Positions 52,403 through 62,219 of a stretch of 62,912 nucleotides of DNA are shown here, in pieces. Under the pieces are notes generated by a model. The model did not search any database, had not been told where the DNA came from, and worked only from the letters and a program-made list of their open reading frames with translations. The stretch's first letter is position 1. Every line of letters starts with the position of its first letter. Source of the DNA: Bacillota bacterium (GTDB taxonomy: Bacteria > Bacillota > Limnochordia > DTU087); assembly GCA_012798955.1 (NCBI GenBank), contig JAAZMF010000043.1, positions 1-62,912 on the forward strand. Reading direction: 5' to 3'. A program made the position numbers and the translations under genes.

Positions 52403-55054
52403 TTATCTTGGGTTCTTGAGCTGTGCCTGAGCTGCAGCAAGTCTTGCGATGGGTACACGGAACGGCGAGCAGCTAACATAGTCTAGCCCTACGTTGTGGA
52501 AAAACTCGATGGAAACCGGATCTCCACCATGCTCACCGCAGACGCCAAGTCCGAGTTCGGCGTTGGCGCTACGTCCCCTCTGAACTCCCATCTCAACTAG
52601 CTGACCAATGCCGTTCTGATCCAGGGACTGGAACGGATCCTTCTCGAGGATGCCCTGATCCAAATAGGCCTGGAGGAACTTACCGGCGTCATCTCGGCTG
52701 AAACCAAAGCCCATCTGAGTCAGGTCATTGGTACCAAAGGAGAAGAAGTCGGCATGTTTGGCAATATCGTCAGCCAACAAGCAGGCTCTAGGAATCTCAA
52801 TCATTGTACCGATGTGGTACTCGAGCTCAACACCAGCCTTACCGATAACGTCCTTAGCTACCTTCAGGGCATTTTCCCTAAGGATAGTGAGCTCTTTAGT
52901 TGTGCCAATCAAGGGAATCATAACCTCTGGCACAACAGCAACGCCGTCTTTGGCTAGCTCACACGCAGCCTCGAAGATGGCCTGAACTTGCATGTCATAG
53001 ATCTCAGGGAATGTGACACCCAAGCGGCAACCGCGGTGGCCTAACATGGGGTTCTGCTCCCGGAGATTCTCGGCCTTCTCTTTAACTACTGCAGTTTCTA
53101 CACCCATGGCCTTGGCCAATTTGGCCATATCCTCATCAGTGTGGGGTAGGAACTCATGTAGCGGGGGATCTAGTAGCCGAATGGTTACCGGCAATCCCTG
53201 CATAGCTTTGAAGATACCGACGAAATCGCCCTTCTGCATTGGCAGTAGCTTATCAAGGGCCTTCTGGCGGTCCTCAACACTGTCAGCCAGGATCATCTGC
53301 TGCACGACACCGATTCTGTCGGCTGCAAAGAACATATGCTCTGTCCGGCAAAGTCCGATACCCTCTGCACCAAAGCCTCTGGCAACCTCAGCATCGTGGG
53401 GAGTATCAGCATTGGTACGAATTCCAAGTACACGGAACTCGTCTGCCCACTCTTCGATGATAGCAAAGTCACCAGTTACTTTGGGCTCGATCAAAGCCAC
53501 TTTGCCAAAAAGGACCTCTCCAGTGGTTCCGTTAAGGGTGATCACGTCGCCCTCTTTTGCCACTGTTCCGTCGGCAAAGGTGATAGTCTTATCCTGATAG
53601 CGAATGGTAGCAGACTCAAGTCCGGCTACACAGGACTTACCCATACCACGGGCTACAACTGCTGCGTGGGAGGTCATACCGCCGCGGGTGGTCAAAATAC
53701 CCTGGGCAGCATCCATACCACCGATATCATCAGGAGAAGTCTCGGTGCGAACAAGGATAACTTCCTCGCCCCGGGCCTTCCACTCTTCTGCGTCCTTAGC
53801 ACTAAAGACTACCTTACCAACAGCTGCGCCTGGGGATGCAGGCAAGCCCTTACCCAATACCTTGGCATCTGCCTTGGGATCGATCATGGGATGGAGCAAA
53901 TGATCAAGCTGCAATGGATCCAGGCGTAGTATGGCGGTCTTCTTATCGATTAGGCCTTCATCTACCATTTCCTTAGCAATGCGAATAGCTGCGGCAGCCG
54001 TCCGCTTACCAGATCGGGTCTGGAGCATGTGCAAGCGGCCCTGCTGAATGGTAAACTCTACGTCCTGCATCTCACGGTAATGATTCTCAAGCTTGTGACG
54101 AATAGCGTCTAGCTCATCGTAAATCTCAGGCAAGCTTTCCTTGAGAGTGCTAATGGGCAGCGGTGTCCGGATACCGGCCACTACGTCTTCGCCCTGAGCA
54201 TTCATCAGGTACTCGCCATAGAACACGTTTTCCCCGGTGGCTGGGTCACGGGTAAATGCCACACCACTACCGGAACCTTTGCCGGTTTCGGGGTGATCGC
54301 CCATGTTACCAAACACCATGGCCTGAACGTTAACAGCTGTACCCCAGTCATGGGGGATATCGTTTAGCTCTCGGTAGCGACGGGCACGGGGGTTAAACCA
54401 GGACTCGAAAACAGCATTAATGGAGCCTCTTAGCTGCTCAAATGGGTCTGTTGGAAAGCCCTCACCAGTCTCTTTCTTGATTAGGGCCTTGAACTCTTCT
54501 ACGACGACTTTCCAGTCCTCGCCATCAAGCTCTGTATCGAGTTCGTAGCCATGCATATCTTTCCGGGCCTGGATAATCTCTTCGAAAAGATCGTGGTCAA
54601 CGCCCATTACGACATCACCGTACATTTGTAGAAAACGTCGGTAGCTATCGTAGGCAAAACGCTCGTCTTTGGAGTTCTCCACCAGACCTTTGATGGTTTG
54701 GTCATTAAGACCAAGGTTTAGCACCGTATCCATCATACCTGGCATAGACACGCGCGCACCAGAACGAACAGCAAAAAGTAGAGGGTTCTTGGGGTCACCA
54801 AACTTGGTGCCCATATCTGCCTCTACTTTACCAATGGCCTCTCGGATCTGTTCTTCCAGACCTGCCGGCCACTGCTGGTTGTTGTCGTAGTAACCGGTGC
54901 AAACCTCGGTGGTGATGGTAAATCCGGCTGGTACCGGAATACCAATATTCACCATCTCAGCTAGGTTAGCACCCTTCCCGCCCAAAAGGTTACGCATTTC
55001 TGCCTTACCTTCAGCTTGCTTGCCTCCAAAAAAATAGACATGCTTCTGGGTCAT
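52403..55054 (-). CDS. ppdK: Pyruvate, phosphate dikinase
   Basis: LLGGKGANLAEM, GGMTSHAAVVARGMGKSCV, IGLCRTEHMFF, LGVCGEHGGDP. Confidence 0.98.
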   Translation of the reverse strand: MTQKHVYFFGGKQAEGKAEMRNLLGGKGANLAEMVNIGIPVPAGFTITTEVCTGYYDNNQQWPAGLEEQIREAIGKVEADMGTKFGDPKNPLLFAVRSGARVSMPGMMDTVLNLGLNDQTIKGLVENSKDERFAYDSYRRFLQMYGDVVMGVDHDLFEEIIQARKDMHGYELDTELDGEDWKVVVEEFKALIKKETGEGFPTDPFEQLRGSINAVFESWFNPRARRYRELNDIPHDWGTAVNVQAMVFGNMGDHPETGKGSGSGVAFTRDPATGENVFYGEYLMNAQGEDVVAGIRTPLPISTLKESLPEIYDELDAIRHKLENHYREMQDVEFTIQQGRLHMLQTRSGKRTAAAAIRIAKEMVDEGLIDKKTAILRLDPLQLDHLLHPMIDPKADAKVLGKGLPASPGAAVGKVVFSAKDAEEWKARGEEVILVRTETSPDDIGGMDAAQGILTTRGGMTSHAAVVARGMGKSCVAGLESATIRYQDKTITFADGTVAKEGDVITLNGTTGEVLFGKVALIEPKVTGDFAIIEEWADEFRVLGIRTNADTPHDAEVARGFGAEGIGLCRTEHMFFAADRIGVVQQMILADSVEDRQKALDKLLPMQKGDFVGIFKAMQGLPVTIRLLDPPLHEFLPHTDEDMAKLAKAMGVETAVVKEKAENLREQNPMLGHRGCRLGVTFPEIYDMQVQAIFEAACELAKDGVAVVPEVMIPLIGTTKELTILRENALKVAKDVIGKAGVELEYHIGTMIEIPRACLLADDIAKHADFFSFGTNDLTQMGFGFSRDDAGKFLQAYLDQGILEKDPFQSLDQNGIGQLVEMGVQRGRSANAELGLGVCGEHGGDPVSIEFFHNVGLDYVSCSPFRVPIARLAAAQAQLKNPR

Positions 55055-55386
55055 ATACTGCATCCTCCTCTTTTTCGCCCGGATACCCGGAAAATCTTCC
55101 TTCTATGCATACACAGTCCACTCAAATGGGCGTCACGGGTAGATATCTCCATCCCCAACTTAGTGGACTGGACCGAAGCTGACCCGCTCGCGTATCAAAC
55201 CGTCCCGCCTTACGTAGACTGAGATGTCAAGCCAAACCACAAGACCCGCTTACCAAATCACACACTGAATGACCGCTTACTAGTATTCTTGACAACATCT
55301 GGTTCTCCTTCTCTTTCATGGTTAAATCATTGTTAACTGGGGAATATCCTGTTATCACACTAGGGTAAACTAGCATTCTCTTAGGA

Positions 55387-56145
55387 TTATCCCCGAATAG
55401 TGTGTAGAAATTCCAACGATTTTAAAGGCCTTTGCAGGTGAAAATCAATGAAACCTCGGAGCAGTTGTTCCATTTCCATCTCAATAGCGGTGGGAATCTG
55501 CAAAATACCTAATCTATCCCCATCTGCATTAGCTAGCCACCGCATAACCTGGAGCGCACCTAAGGAAAAGGGCAGGGCATCCGTTCGCTGCCTGCGACAA
55601 TCAGTACACAAGACGCCACCTTCTCGGGCGCTAAAGCCTAGTGAGTTGCCATTGCCCTCAGGCACTACGGTCACTCCACAACCAACACAACAAGCTAGCT
55701 GAGGTTCAATACCTGTTAAGCGCAAGAGGTGCAACTCGAAGAACTTCAGTAATCTAGCCTCCATGCCACTAGTACGCATCTGCCCTAACACTGAGGTGAT
55801 CAGTGTAAAAAGTCCACTATTAGGATCATATTCTTCGGTAAGTAAATCAACTAGTTCCACGATATAACTGGCATGGGCCATCTTAAGTAAGTCTTCCCTC
55901 AGGTAAACCATGGGATCGATAATGCTGGCTTGGCTGACTGAATCCAGATTTTTCCCACGGAAAATCATAAAGGATCCATGCACAAAAGGCTGGGAGCTTC
56001 CCATCAGGTGATTTCTAGGACGCCTGCTACCCCTAGCAACAGCCCGAACCTTTCCCCGATTCTCCGTAAAAAGGGTGAGGATTTTGTCTGCCTCACCCAA
56101 GTTCCGGGTCCGTAGAACCACGGCTTCTGTCCTGTATAAAGCCAT
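55387..56145 (-). CDS. recO: DNA repair protein RecO
   Basis: YRTEAVVLRTRNLGEADKILTLFTENRGKVRAVARGSRRP; C-terminal zinc motif CCVGCG...CTDCRRQ. Confidence 0.96.
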   Translation of the reverse strand: MALYRTEAVVLRTRNLGEADKILTLFTENRGKVRAVARGSRRPRNHLMGSSQPFVHGSFMIFRGKNLDSVSQASIIDPMVYLREDLLKMAHASYIVELVDLLTEEYDPNSGLFTLITSVLGQMRTSGMEARLLKFFELHLLRLTGIEPQLACCVGCGVTVVPEGNGNSLGFSAREGGVLCTDCRRQRTDALPFSLGALQVMRWLANADGDRLGILQIPTAIEMEMEQLLRGFIDFHLQRPLKSLEFLHTIRG

Positions 56146-56195
56146 TCAGCCATCTCCTCGTAGTATTTGGTACTAAACAGAAGCCGCCTATGTGG

Positions 56196-56357
56196 TCACA
56201 AGTTGCCTATCACTGTAGGCCAAGGGTGCTCCCCATCGGTGTCATCTGGGATGTCATCTTCTGCTACTTCATCATGGGCATAGTCTTTATATAGCAAGTA
56301 CGCCCCTACATGACCTGACATGATAAACAGCTGCCAAAACGCATTAGATAACTGCAT
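56196..56357 (-). CDS. YqzL-like small protein (53 aa, not in ORF track)
   Basis: Manual translation MQLSNAFWQLFIMSGHVGAYLLYKDYAHDEVAEDDIPDDTDGEHPWPTVIGNL*; AGGAGG 13 nt upstream; immediately upstream of recO like Bacillus yqzL. Confidence 0.72.
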   Translation of the reverse strand: MQLSNAFWQLFIMSGHVGAYLLYKDYAHDEVAEDDIPDDTDGEHPWPTVIGNL

Positions 56358-56432
56358 AATCGGGTGCACACCTCCTAGTCAAATTACTCTAGGTAGTGTT
56401 CCCTTAGGGTTAAGGGGCTATCCTGACCAGAG

Positions 56433-56636
56433 CTATCGGCGGAAAATCCGGATCACAAGTGAAACCATCACGCCTATTAGTATGCAACTTGTGATGGGAA
56501 TGTAAAGTAGGAATCCCTCTTTCTTGATCATAATATCACCGGGTAACCGGCCTAACCAAGGCATCCGAGGCGAACCTGTAAGGCCAATACCAACGGCAAC
56601 TAGTATGATCCCCAATCCAATCAATGACTTACCCAT
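56433..56636 (-). CDS. DUF2905 membrane protein
   Basis: MGKSLIGLGIILVAVGIGL...LPWLGRLPGDI-like pattern (PWLGRLPGDIMIKKEGFLLYIPITSCILI). Confidence 0.88.
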   Translation of the reverse strand: MGKSLIGLGIILVAVGIGLTGSPRMPWLGRLPGDIMIKKEGFLLYIPITSCILIGVMVSLVIRIFRR

Positions 56637-56666
56637 ATCTGGCATATGAGGCATCACCAAGGCCCC

Positions 56667-57695
56667 CTACTCAAACATCTCCTCTTGCTTAGTTCGCAAA
56701 GGCAGACTCTTACCCAAATGCTGATACGCCCTTGTAGTAGCCACGCGTCCTCTAGGGGTACGCTGCAAATAGCCTACCTGCATCAAGTAAGGTTCGTATA
56801 CATCCTCTATAGTGTCCACCTCTTCATTGATAACCGCGGCCAAAGTCTCGATTCCCACCGGTCCACCATCGAATTTCTCGATAATCGTGGAAAGCAGATC
56901 CCGGTCAATTCTATCTAGACCCAATTCATCCACTTCAAACTGATTAAGGGCCTGTTTGGCAACGGGACCAGTAATCACCCCGTCTGCCCTAACCTCTGCG
57001 AAATCCCGCACACGTTTAAGTAAGCGATTGGCCACCCTTGGGGTCCCCCGTGCCCGCCTAGCTATCTCCCAGGCTCCCTCTTCGTCCATAGCTATCCCTA
57101 AAATACTAGCTGCCCGACACGCGATGGTCCTTAGGTCTTCTTCGGAATAGAATTCCAATCGGCTAATAACTCCAAATCGGTCCCGCAAAGGCGATGTAAG
57201 CATTCCCGCCCTAGTAGTAGCTCCAACTAGTGTGAAGGGGGGTAGATCTAGTCGCACCGAACGAGCGCCAGGACCTTTACCAATGACAATATCCACAACA
57301 CCGTCTTCCATAGCCGGGTACAATACCTCCTCTATGGATCTACGGAGCCGATGGATCTCATCGATGAATAGCACATCACCACTATCTAGGTTTGTCAAAA
57401 TGGCAATCAAATCACCTTGCCGCTCGATGGCAGGACCTGAGGTAGTACGAATACCTACCTGCATCTCATTGGCAATAATATTAGCGAGGGTTGTTTTGCC
57501 TAGACCAGGTGGTCCATAGAGTAAAACATGATCTAAAGCTTCGTTGCGATTTAGTGCGGCTTCTGTAAAGATTCGCAGGTTTTCCTTAGCCTGATCTTGA
57601 CCTACATATTCATCTAGCGTTTTTGGTCGTAGACTCATATCAAAGTCCACGTCCGCATCTTGCTTAACGCCGGATATGATGCGCTCCCCCTCCAT
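56667..57695 (-). CDS. ruvB: Holliday junction helicase RuvB
   Basis: [55 protein letters not shown]. Confidence 0.98.
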   Translation of the reverse strand: MEGERIISGVKQDADVDFDMSLRPKTLDEYVGQDQAKENLRIFTEAALNRNEALDHVLLYGPPGLGKTTLANIIANEMQVGIRTTSGPAIERQGDLIAILTNLDSGDVLFIDEIHRLRRSIEEVLYPAMEDGVVDIVIGKGPGARSVRLDLPPFTLVGATTRAGMLTSPLRDRFGVISRLEFYSEEDLRTIACRAASILGIAMDEEGAWEIARRARGTPRVANRLLKRVRDFAEVRADGVITGPVAKQALNQFEVDELGLDRIDRDLLSTIIEKFDGGPVGIETLAAVINEEVDTIEDVYEPYLMQVGYLQRTPRGRVATTRAYQHLGKSLPLRTKQEEMFE

Positions 57696-57719
57696 ATTAC
57701 CTCACCTCGTCCTCACGCC

Positions 57720-58319
57720 CTAGCCAATCCTTACTAATAAGCTTAAAGCTTTTCGAATGATCACCTCTGCACTTTCGGTGCCATCTAGCTTAAGCTGTGC
57801 AAGGGCATCACTAGCCTCCCGGGCAGAGTAACCCAAAGCTAGTAACGCGTCTTGAGCTTCCCTAGCTCCATGGCTAATAACATCCTGTCCCTCGACTGCC
57901 CCAAGCAAAGTGAACTCCTTAGCAACTTTATCCTTTAGTTCCAAAAGTAGGCGCTCACCTGTACGTTTGCCGATACCGGGAACTTGTGTAAGGACCTGTA
58001 AATTCCCCTGCAAAATCGCCTGACAAAAGGCATCGGGAGTAAGCGTTGACAACACAGAAAGAGCAAGTTTTGGGCCAACGCCCGACACCGATATCAGTAG
58101 CTCAAACACCTGCTTCTCCTTGGCGGTAGCAAATCCATATAGCAAAATGGCATCTTCTCGAACTTGGGTGTAGATAAGCAACTCACCGTCGCTACCATCA
58201 GCTAGCCGAGTCGCGGTAGATACCGGTACATTTACAAGGTAGCCCACATCACGCACATCAATCAAGAGCTGATCTTCTGAAACAAACTCAATCTCCCCAC
58301 GCAATCTACCGATCATCAA
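57720..58319 (-). CDS. ruvA: Holliday junction protein RuvA
   Basis: MIGRLRGEI, EDAILLYGFATAKEKQVFELLISVSGVGPKLALSVLS, VPGIGKRTGERLLLELKDK. Confidence 0.97.
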   Translation of the reverse strand: MMIGRLRGEIEFVSEDQLLIDVRDVGYLVNVPVSTATRLADGSDGELLIYTQVREDAILLYGFATAKEKQVFELLISVSGVGPKLALSVLSTLTPDAFCQAILQGNLQVLTQVPGIGKRTGERLLLELKDKVAKEFTLLGAVEGQDVISHGAREAQDALLALGYSAREASDALAQLKLDGTESAEVIIRKALSLLVRIG

Positions 58320-58352
58320 GTAAGCACCTGCCCTTCACTCAAGGCTGGGAAT

Positions 58353-58856
58353 CTATTTAGCACCTTGGGCTCGACTGACATAAGATGCCCCCATATGGGC
58401 GTGGCAGATAGCAATCGCCAATGCATCGGAGGCATCGTCAGGTCGGGGAATGGCTTCTAGATTAAGCAAAGCCTTGACCATAAAGCCAACTTGCTGCTTA
58501 GTCGCCCGACCTTGCCCGGTGACAGTCTGTTTGACCTGCAAAGGTGTGTATTCCGCCACAGAAACACCGGCCTGAGCCGCTGTGAGCAATATGACACCTC
58601 GGGCTTGGCCTACTGCCAGAGCTGTAGTCACGTTAGTATTAAAAAAAAGCTGCTCCACAGCTACAACATCGGGCTTGGCTTTTTCAATCAGTTCGTTAAG
58701 ACTATCATGCAAAACACAAAGCCGCTGGGAAGTCTCCTCGCCAACCTTAGTGCGAATCACCCCGTAATCCTCGGCCCGTAGTCTATTGCCCTCGGCACTG
58801 ATTAGCCCATATCCTGTAATACCCGTACCAGGATCAATTCCTAATATAAGCATCAA
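58353..58856 (-). CDS. ruvC: Holliday junction resolvase RuvC
   Basis: ILGIDPGTGITGYGLI, VAVEQLFFNTNVTTALAVGQARGVILL, DDASDALAIAICHAH. Confidence 0.97.
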   Translation of the reverse strand: MMLILGIDPGTGITGYGLISAEGNRLRAEDYGVIRTKVGEETSQRLCVLHDSLNELIEKAKPDVVAVEQLFFNTNVTTALAVGQARGVILLTAAQAGVSVAEYTPLQVKQTVTGQGRATKQQVGFMVKALLNLEAIPRPDDASDALAIAICHAHMGASYVSRAQGAK

Positions 58857-59046
58857 TAATCACAACCTCTAGGCGCGCAAAAACCTTCTGCGGCACTGCT
58901 CCCAGAAGAAGACTATCTCTTCCTCCTCGAACAGTTATTCTATATCCGAGAAGCCAATTCCTGCTAACTATCCCCGGATGAAACCACAGAGTGCTTACAT
59001 GACATTATGTGTCCCATGCCTAGGCTTGGGGCAACCGTGTGTCTTA

Positions 59047-59682
59047 CTACTCTCTCTCTCTAAAGCTCTCGAGTAGTACAGATAACTCTTCTTCCCCATT
59101 ATACGGAATACCCCGTTCCAAGTTGGTAACCTCGAAATCTGGTAAACCAGAAATGGGAATCGTGGTAACCCGCACAAGCTGCTGATAGATCCCCGGTTTT
59201 CCCCTGAATATGGCCACCTTGTTCCCCGAGATCCCCAGAAAAACAAGATGACCATAAAGGTTCTCCATCTGGGTCTCAGGGATTCTAATCGTGAGCCTCT
59301 CCGGTGCAAATCCTATTACCCGCCAATCTGGGTGGATGCTCCGCACCTCATCAAGGGTCCGGCCTGCTAGATTGTTAGGTAACGTAGATGTGGAAGTAGT
59401 TACGACTTGCCCCGACTCGGAAATCACCGCTTCCACTAGATCTGCCTCAGATAGTAGACGCAATTCAGATTCCTGGGATACCTCATCCAAGTCACCATTA
59501 CCTAGTAACCCGTCAATTTCGTGACTGGTGCCGAGATCCTGTTCTGTGCCTGGTTGTTTGTGTGTCTCCAATAGGTGGGAGGGAGTGGGCACGCCCTTCC
59601 ACACGGAGACAGTTAGGGCAAACCCCAAACAGAACGAAAATACGGCGACACCAAATAGTAACCACCTATGCCGTGCCACCAT
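59047..59682 (-). CDS. BofC C-terminal-domain-like protein
   Basis: N-terminal TM; LVFLGISGNKVAIFRGKPGIYQQLVRVTTIPISGLPDFEVTNLERGIPYNGEEEL matches the BofC C-terminal pattern. Confidence 0.75.
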   Translation of the reverse strand: MVARHRWLLFGVAVFSFCLGFALTVSVWKGVPTPSHLLETHKQPGTEQDLGTSHEIDGLLGNGDLDEVSQESELRLLSEADLVEAVISESGQVVTTSTSTLPNNLAGRTLDEVRSIHPDWRVIGFAPERLTIRIPETQMENLYGHLVFLGISGNKVAIFRGKPGIYQQLVRVTTIPISGLPDFEVTNLERGIPYNGEEELSVLLESFRERE

Positions 59683-59754
59683 TCATACCATCTCCCGCAA
59701 GATTTTCTCATGGATATCGTTTCCTAATAAAGAAAATCTATACTGCGGGTACTT

Positions 59755-59788
59755 CCAAAAGAAAACCCGCTCTTTGTCTAAGCGGGCT
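59755..59788 (-). terminator. Terminator downstream of yebC
   Basis: Minus strand CCCGCT-tagacaaag-AGCGGG TTTTCTTTT. Confidence 0.85.
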
Positions 59789-59821
59789 AACAGATCCAAT
59801 GTTAGGCTGACGGGTTTCGCA

Positions 59822-60571
59822 TCACGAAAGCTCTAAGGCGTCCTCATCAAAATCCCCATTGGTGTACACGTCTTGCACATCATCCAAATCTTCCAATGCT
59901 TCAAGCAAACGCAAGGCTTGCTCCGCCCTTTCCGAAGGGATATCTACTGTGTTACCCGGGACCATGGTGATACCGGAGTCCTGAAACCTATAACCAGACG
60001 CCTCCAGGGTTTCTTTGACGATTTTCAACTGATTAGGCGCTGTGAAGATCTCCACTAATTCCCCATCGGCCTCCATATCCTCGGCTCCGGCCTCGATTGC
60101 CTCCAGCATCAGAGAATCATCATCCACAGGGGTCACCTGACGTTCAATGACCAAACGACCTTTAGACTCAAACATCCATGCTACACAACCGCTTTCTCCC
60201 AGATTGCCCCCATGCTTGGAAAAGACATGACGTAAGTCACTCGCCGTGCGGTTTCGGTTATCAGTGAGCACCTCCAATAAGACTGCCATACCCCCAGGTC
60301 CATAGCCTTCGTAGACGATTTCCTCGAGGTTCTCACCCCCAAGCTCCCCCAAGCCCCGCTTGATTGCCCTATCAACGTTATCGTTGGGCATGTTAGCCGC
60401 ACGGGCCTTGTCGATGACTAGACGCAATCGAAAGTTAGTGTCAGGATCGCCGCCACCCTCCCTGGCCGCTAGCGTAATCTGACGAGCCAATTTGGTGAAT
60501 ACCTGTCCCCGACGGGCGTCTTCCTTACCCTTACGGTGTTTTATATTAGACCACTTAGAATGTCCTGCTAT
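59822..60571 (-). CDS. yebC: YebC/PmpR-family protein
   Basis: AGHSKWSNIKHRKGKEDARRGQVFTKLARQI, NMPNDNVDRAIKRG, YEGYGPGGMAVLLE. Start codon ambiguous (see findings). Confidence 0.95.
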   Translation of the reverse strand: MAGHSKWSNIKHRKGKEDARRGQVFTKLARQITLAAREGGGDPDTNFRLRLVIDKARAANMPNDNVDRAIKRGLGELGGENLEEIVYEGYGPGGMAVLLEVLTDNRNRTASDLRHVFSKHGGNLGESGCVAWMFESKGRLVIERQVTPVDDDSLMLEAIEAGAEDMEADGELVEIFTAPNQLKIVKETLEASGYRFQDSGITMVPGNTVDIPSERAEQALRLLEALEDLDDVQDVYTNGDFDEDALELS

Positions 60572-60692
60572 CTGAAACACTCCCCTTCCATCGCCGCCAG
60601 TGGAAAATCCCGTCTCCATTTTACCACACAGTGACTCATACTGCCAAGGAAGTGTCACTTCAAGGCCACATGGCACATTCAACCCCGCTTAG

Positions 60693-61415
60693 TCACTCAC
60701 GACCATCTAGGCGATAGCGGAAGGGAGAAAGTGCTATAGCAGCCTTAAATCGGGCGAAAACCCACCAATATAGGCCAGCCAAGAAAGCGATGATCCCCAG
60801 TGGAGAGATCAGCTCGAACATCAGCAAAGTATTGTATAGCCCGTGCAAAAAGGTAGCGGTAACTAACCCACTAGCTATCTGCCACCCCGGTTGACCATGG
60901 GCAAACTTGGCCAGCCCAAGATGGTATCCAGCCAATCCTGAAAAAGCACCATGGGCCAGGGAGCTAACTAGAGCCCGGGCTGGAGCTACCTGTATGCCAA
61001 ATGTAATGGTGTACAGTAGATTTTCCACGGCGGCAAACCCCAAGGCCGCCATGATGGAATAAATCATACCATCAATGACTTCATTAAAATCATCTCTGTT
61101 ATAGACTGATAGGTATACAGCTAGGAGCTTGAGAGCTTCTTCGCCAAGTCCCACTACAAGAAAGGCGATTACAAGCCGCTCCCCCATACTTCCTTGTTCC
61201 ATTAAAGCCCTAAAAGGTTCTTCTAGCAATATTGCCGGTAAAACGGCCAGCATACCCACGGAAAAACACAGTAGCAAGAGCCTAGAGGGCTCCTTTTCGT
61301 AAATATCTTGCTCCCTAAAAAACCAAGCCCATCCCAAGGCAGGAACTAGGGAAACAACCACGAGCATCGCCATGCGCCACATAAGATTCTCCTTTACAAA
61401 GCGAGAGCCATACAA
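60693..61415 (-). CDS. PrsW-family intramembrane glutamic protease
   Basis: GLGEEALKLLAVYL, DGMIYSIMAALGFAAVENLLY, SSLAHGAFSGLAGYHLG. Confidence 0.92.
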   Translation of the reverse strand: MYGSRFVKENLMWRMAMLVVVSLVPALGWAWFFREQDIYEKEPSRLLLLCFSVGMLAVLPAILLEEPFRALMEQGSMGERLVIAFLVVGLGEEALKLLAVYLSVYNRDDFNEVIDGMIYSIMAALGFAAVENLLYTITFGIQVAPARALVSSLAHGAFSGLAGYHLGLAKFAHGQPGWQIASGLVTATFLHGLYNTLLMFELISPLGIIAFLAGLYWWVFARFKAAIALSPFRYRLDGRE

Positions 61416-61469
61416 GAGATGTCATTTACCTTTCCCCGTATGGTCGCCGTCCATGTAAATAGAACCTAC

Positions 61470-61973
61470 CTATTTCTGCAGGGCTTGCCTTAAATAGTCC
61501 AGACCAGCTATTAAAGATACGCCTACTCCCAGTACTACTAGATAAACAAAACCGTTAATGCCCAAGATGACTCCTGTAACTCCTACATATAGCAACACAG
61601 TAGCGGATTTTCCCCAATTGCTAGCTGGTGTAACTTTGCTTTTGGAGAACAAAAAAACACCGGCCCCAATGACCAATGCCAGCTCTTTTACTACCAATAA
61701 CGCCGCCACCCACATGGGCATTCTACTCCGCAACGCCAGGGAAATGACAGCGGCTAGCATGATAAGTTTATCGGCCAATGGGTCTACTAAAGTGCCGAAG
61801 CGGGTGACTTCGTTGCGGGCCCTAGCCAACCGCCCATCTAACATGTCGGTAATACCGGTAAGGATGAAAACAAGGGCTATCCAAAACGGATCTAGATTTT
61901 CCAAGGAAAACAAATACAGCATCAAAGGCGTCGCGGCTATGCGCAACATAGTTATACGATTAGCAAGGGTCAA
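61470..61973 (-). CDS. pgsA: CDP-diacylglycerol--glycerol-3-phosphate 3-phosphatidyltransferase
   Basis: LANRITMLRI, TDMLDGRLARARNEVTRFGTLVDPLADKL (CDP-alcohol phosphotransferase motif); TTG start ~61973 after GGGAGG. Confidence 0.93.
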   Translation of the reverse strand: MTLANRITMLRIAATPLMLYLFSLENLDPFWIALVFILTGITDMLDGRLARARNEVTRFGTLVDPLADKLIMLAAVISLALRSRMPMWVAALLVVKELALVIGAGVFLFSKSKVTPASNWGKSATVLLYVGVTGVILGINGFVYLVVLGVGVSLIAGLDYLRQALQK

Positions 61974-62219
61974 CTCCGGCACCTCCCAAGAACTATGGCT
62001 ATTATACACTACTTCAGCTTCCCTGGAAACAGCTATTGGATGAAATTGGGCCTTGCCTCCCAACATCTCGGAAAAATCATGAACCACTAAGTTACAAGAG
62101 CCGCAAACTCCGCTTCCCCGTCTCTGACAATCAGTAAGCCGCTCCCTTCGACCCTCCAATCCTATTTCAGCTTACAGGTCAGCAGAGTATTCTGGAAGTG
62201 GCGACAGAAAGGAGGTGAC

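Noticed and set aside
53013-53929. Overlapping plus-strand ORFs of 194 and 197 aa
   Set aside because: Antisense to ppdK and overlapping each other in different frames
59046-59058. CT dinucleotide run
   Set aside because: Lies in the BofC-like C-terminal coding end; too short to support a phase-variation claim
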